From positions 1-7,329 of the forward strand of contig JANXSI010000073.1 of NCBI GenBank assembly GCA_025352765.1: DNA of 7,329 nt, in the 5' to 3' direction. The notes beneath the pieces are model-generated. The model did no database searches. It was not told where the DNA came from and worked only from the letters and a program-made list of their open reading frames with translations. How positions within the stretch are numbered: position 1 is the stretch's first letter; every line of letters starts with the position of its first letter. Of the stretch, positions 5,702 to 7,329 are shown piece by piece. Position numbers and translations under genes: made by a program. This DNA comes from Devosia sp. Lineage in GTDB: Bacteria > Pseudomonadota > Alphaproteobacteria > Rhizobiales > Devosiaceae.

Positions 5702-6859
5702 TTACTCGCCCGCCAGCCGCTGCGGCTCGGCGGAGTCCTCGAACTCCATGGCGGCGATCCGCTCGCTGCGGCGGGTCACCTTGCCCGACGAGGTAAGGAT
5801 CTCGCCGATGTCGTTGTTGGCTTGCTGAAAATGCGTCTGCAGCTTCCGCACCCGCTCGTCGAGCCGGGTAACGTCGCCGAGCAGTTCCATGACTTCCTTC
5901 TGGATCTTGTGCGCTTCCTCGCGAATGCGCACGTCGCGCAGCAGCGCCTGCACCACCTGGATCGAGAGCATCAGCAGCGACGGCGACACCACCACCACTC
6001 GGGCGCGGCTCGCCCGCTGCACCACGTCCTCGAACCGCTCATGGATATCGGCGAAGATCGATTCCGACGGCACGAACAGGAACGCGGTGTCCTGCGTCTC
6101 TCCGGCAATCAGGTATTTTTCGGAGATCGCCTTGATGTGGACCTGCATGTCGCGACGAAAGCCGAGGCCGGCAATCTGCTGTTCCTCAGGGCTCTGCGCT
6201 CCGACCAGCCGCTGCCAGCTCTCGAGCGGAAATTTCGCGTCGATCACCAGCGGCGGCGCGCCATTGGGCATGAAGATCACGCAGTCGGGCCGGCTGTTGT
6301 TGGACAGCGTGTACTGGAACGCATAGCCGCCCATCGGCAGGCCGTCGCCGACGATCGCCTCCATGCGGCCCTGTCCGAAGGCGCCGCGTGTCTGCTTGTT
6401 GGCAAGGATCGACTGCAGCGACACCACGTCCTTCGAAAGCGTCGTGATGTTGGCCTGCGCCCGGTCGATCACCGCCAGCCGCTCGCCGAGCTTCGACAGC
6501 GATTCCTCGTTCTTCTTGCTCGTTGCCTCGATCGCCTGGCCGACCTTCTGGCCCTGCGCATCGAGACGTTCGTTGACCAACCGCGCCAGGTCCGAGGTGC
6601 GCGAGCCGAAGATTTCGGCCATGGTTTGCATCCGGCCGGTCATTTCGTTCTGCACCTGGAGCAGCGCCGCGAGCGTCCTTTCGGCCTCCGCCGTCTTGAG
6701 CCGAGCCGCCTCTGCCTCTGCCTCGCGCGCCCGATTGGTGCGCACGGCGATCACCAGCACGGCGATCAGCAGCGCCGCGCAGAGCAGGGCGGCCGCGACA
6801 ATTGCCGCCATGCTGACGGTGACGGGGAAATCGCCCAGCGTGAAGAGGAGTCTGTCCAT
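5702..6859 (-). CDS. rmuC: RmuC family DNA recombination protein
   Basis: This 385-residue protein belongs to the RmuC family; in E. coli loss of RmuC raises inversions between short inverted repeats, and a nuclease role is predicted. One membrane helix lies near residues 14-39. A long coiled coil follows (about 42-150). The RmuC domain has LANKQTRGAFGQGRMEAIV (152-170) and RPDCVIF (190-196). IDAKFPLESW (206-215) gives the PD-(D/E)xK-like residues D192, D207 and K209. HIKAISEKYL (241-250), LFVPSESIFADI (261-272) and SPSLLM (292-297) follow, then a C-terminal coiled coil. The protein is thus an inner-membrane anchor with a cytoplasmic nuclease-like domain. It is on the short side for the family but intact. 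The ATG at 6859 has only a weak upstream GGGCGG. It is divergent from def; in many rhizobial relatives rmuC is also next to def and fmt. Confidence 0.95.
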   Translation of the reverse strand: MDRLLFTLGDFPVTVSMAAIVAAALLCAALLIAVLVIAVRTNRAREAEAEAARLKTAEAERTLAALLQVQNEMTGRMQTMAEIFGSRTSDLARLVNERLDAQGQKVGQAIEATSKKNEESLSKLGERLAVIDRAQANITTLSKDVVSLQSILANKQTRGAFGQGRMEAIVGDGLPMGGYAFQYTLSNNSRPDCVIFMPNGAPPLVIDAKFPLESWQRLVGAQSPEEQQIAGLGFRRDMQVHIKAISEKYLIAGETQDTAFLFVPSESIFADIHERFEDVVQRASRARVVVVSPSLLMLSIQVVQALLRDVRIREEAHKIQKEVMELLGDVTRLDERVRKLQTHFQQANNDIGEILTSSGKVTRRSERIAAMEFEDSAEPQRLAGE

Positions 6860-6937
6860 CCGCCCAACCTAACCGATTCGGCCGGCAAGTTCTCGTATTG
6901 TTCCTTGAGCAGAGCGGGCGGGAACGCCCCGCCGATG

Positions 6938-6965
6938 TTGACCCCGGCGCGCGAAATACCATATT
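6938..6965 (+). promoter_or_regulatory. Putative def promoter
   Basis: TTGACC (6938-6943), a 16-base spacer and CATATT (6960-6965) form a plausible sigma-70 promoter. The start would be near 6972, about 26 bases before the def ATG, leaving room for its ribosome binding site GGAAAGG (6981-6987). It lies in the 138-base divergent gap with rmuC. No equally good promoter is seen for rmuC. Confidence 0.5.
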
Positions 6966-6997
6966 GAGCCGGGAACCCCCGGAAAGGCCGCCCCTTC

Positions 6998-7329
6998 ATG
7001 GCAAAACGCGAAATTCTTGTGCTGCCCGATGCGCGCCTGCGCCAGGTCGCCAGCGAGATCCCGGTGATCGACGCCGAGATCAAGAAGCTCGCCGCCGATA
7101 TGCTCGAGACCATGTACGATGCCCCCGGCATTGGCCTCGCCGCGCCCCAGATCGGCGAGCTCAAGCGCATCGTCGTGATGGATTTGAGCAAGGACGGCGA
7201 GCCGAACGATCCGATCGTCATGATCAACCCGGAAATCCTCAAATATTCCGACGACACCGTGACGACCGAGGAAGGGTGCCTCTCGATCCCCGAGATCTAC
7301 TACGACGTCGAGCGGCCCGCCGAAGTGAC
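6998..7329 (+). CDS. def: Peptide deformylase (5' part, runs off window)
   Basis: Peptide deformylase removes the formyl group from the N-terminal methionine of new proteins at the ribosome. The first 110 residues are present. They include ILVLPDARLR (6-15), motif 1 GIGLAAPQ (44-51) and motif 2 EGCLS (92-96), whose C94 is the metal-binding cysteine. INPEI (76-80) is the usual strand before it. Motif 3 (HExxH) would lie right of the window, so completeness cannot be judged. The ATG at 6998 has GGAAAGG ten bases upstream, and the N-terminus length is typical. No stop codon interrupts the frame to base 7329. fmt would be the expected next gene, which is inference from relatives. Confidence 0.96.
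   Translation, partial: MAKREILVLPDARLRQVASEIPVIDAEIKKLAADMLETMYDAPGIGLAAPQIGELKRIVVMDLSKDGEPNDPIVMINPEILKYSDDTVTTEEGCLSIPEIYYDVERPAEV

Noticed and set aside
6914..6932. GC-rich hairpin in the rmuC-def gap
   Set aside because: The arms need a bulge, there is no T-run, and it lies upstream of the def promoter. It is likely chance in GC-rich DNA.
5822..6967. 381-codon plus-strand open frame antisense to rmuC
   Set aside because: rmuC is clear by its motifs. The opposite frame is His/Arg/Leu-rich with no motif and spans the divergent gap.

Overview
This window is a GC-rich piece of a bacterial chromosome. It most likely comes from an alphaproteobacterium of the order Hyphomicrobiales (Devosia-like). 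The evidence is the alphaproteobacterial style of DnaX, YbaB and RecR, the small 4.5S-type SRP RNA next to dnaX, and the rmuC/def pair. The order assignment is by recognition of protein style and is not proven. No previously undescribed multi-gene system is apparent; most of the window is housekeeping DNA. The interesting points are local: a broken small exported gene, a probable leaderless dnaX mRNA, a nine-A tract at the recR start, and an unrecognised acidic protein.

Left part (1-1852, minus strand). Three genes run leftward. The first is a small exported protein of unknown function whose signal peptide is split from the body of the protein by an apparent -1 frameshift. It is followed by a small PilZ-domain protein and a DUF3616 protein. 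A weak terminator-like hairpin that would act on the plus strand lies at the very left edge.

Centre (1987-4956, plus strand). The SRP RNA gene (ffs) has a good promoter whose predicted start matches the first base of the RNA stem. It is followed by dnaX (tau subunit of DNA polymerase III), ybaB (nucleoid-associated protein) and recR (recombinational repair). dnaX and ybaB overlap in a TGATG, and recR follows closely, so the three look like one operon. ffs-dnaX-ybaB-recR is a widely conserved order, also known from Bacillus. It links clamp loading with post-replicative gap repair.

Right part (4990-7329). Convergent to recR is a minus-strand gene for a 137-residue, very acidic protein of unknown function. 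Divergent from it is a 71-residue DUF2945 (Hva1/TUDOR-like) protein. Its stop codon lies 3 bases from that of the convergent rmuC gene, which encodes a membrane-anchored protein with a nuclease-like fold. Divergent from rmuC, the peptide deformylase gene def begins and runs off the right edge before its HExxH motif.
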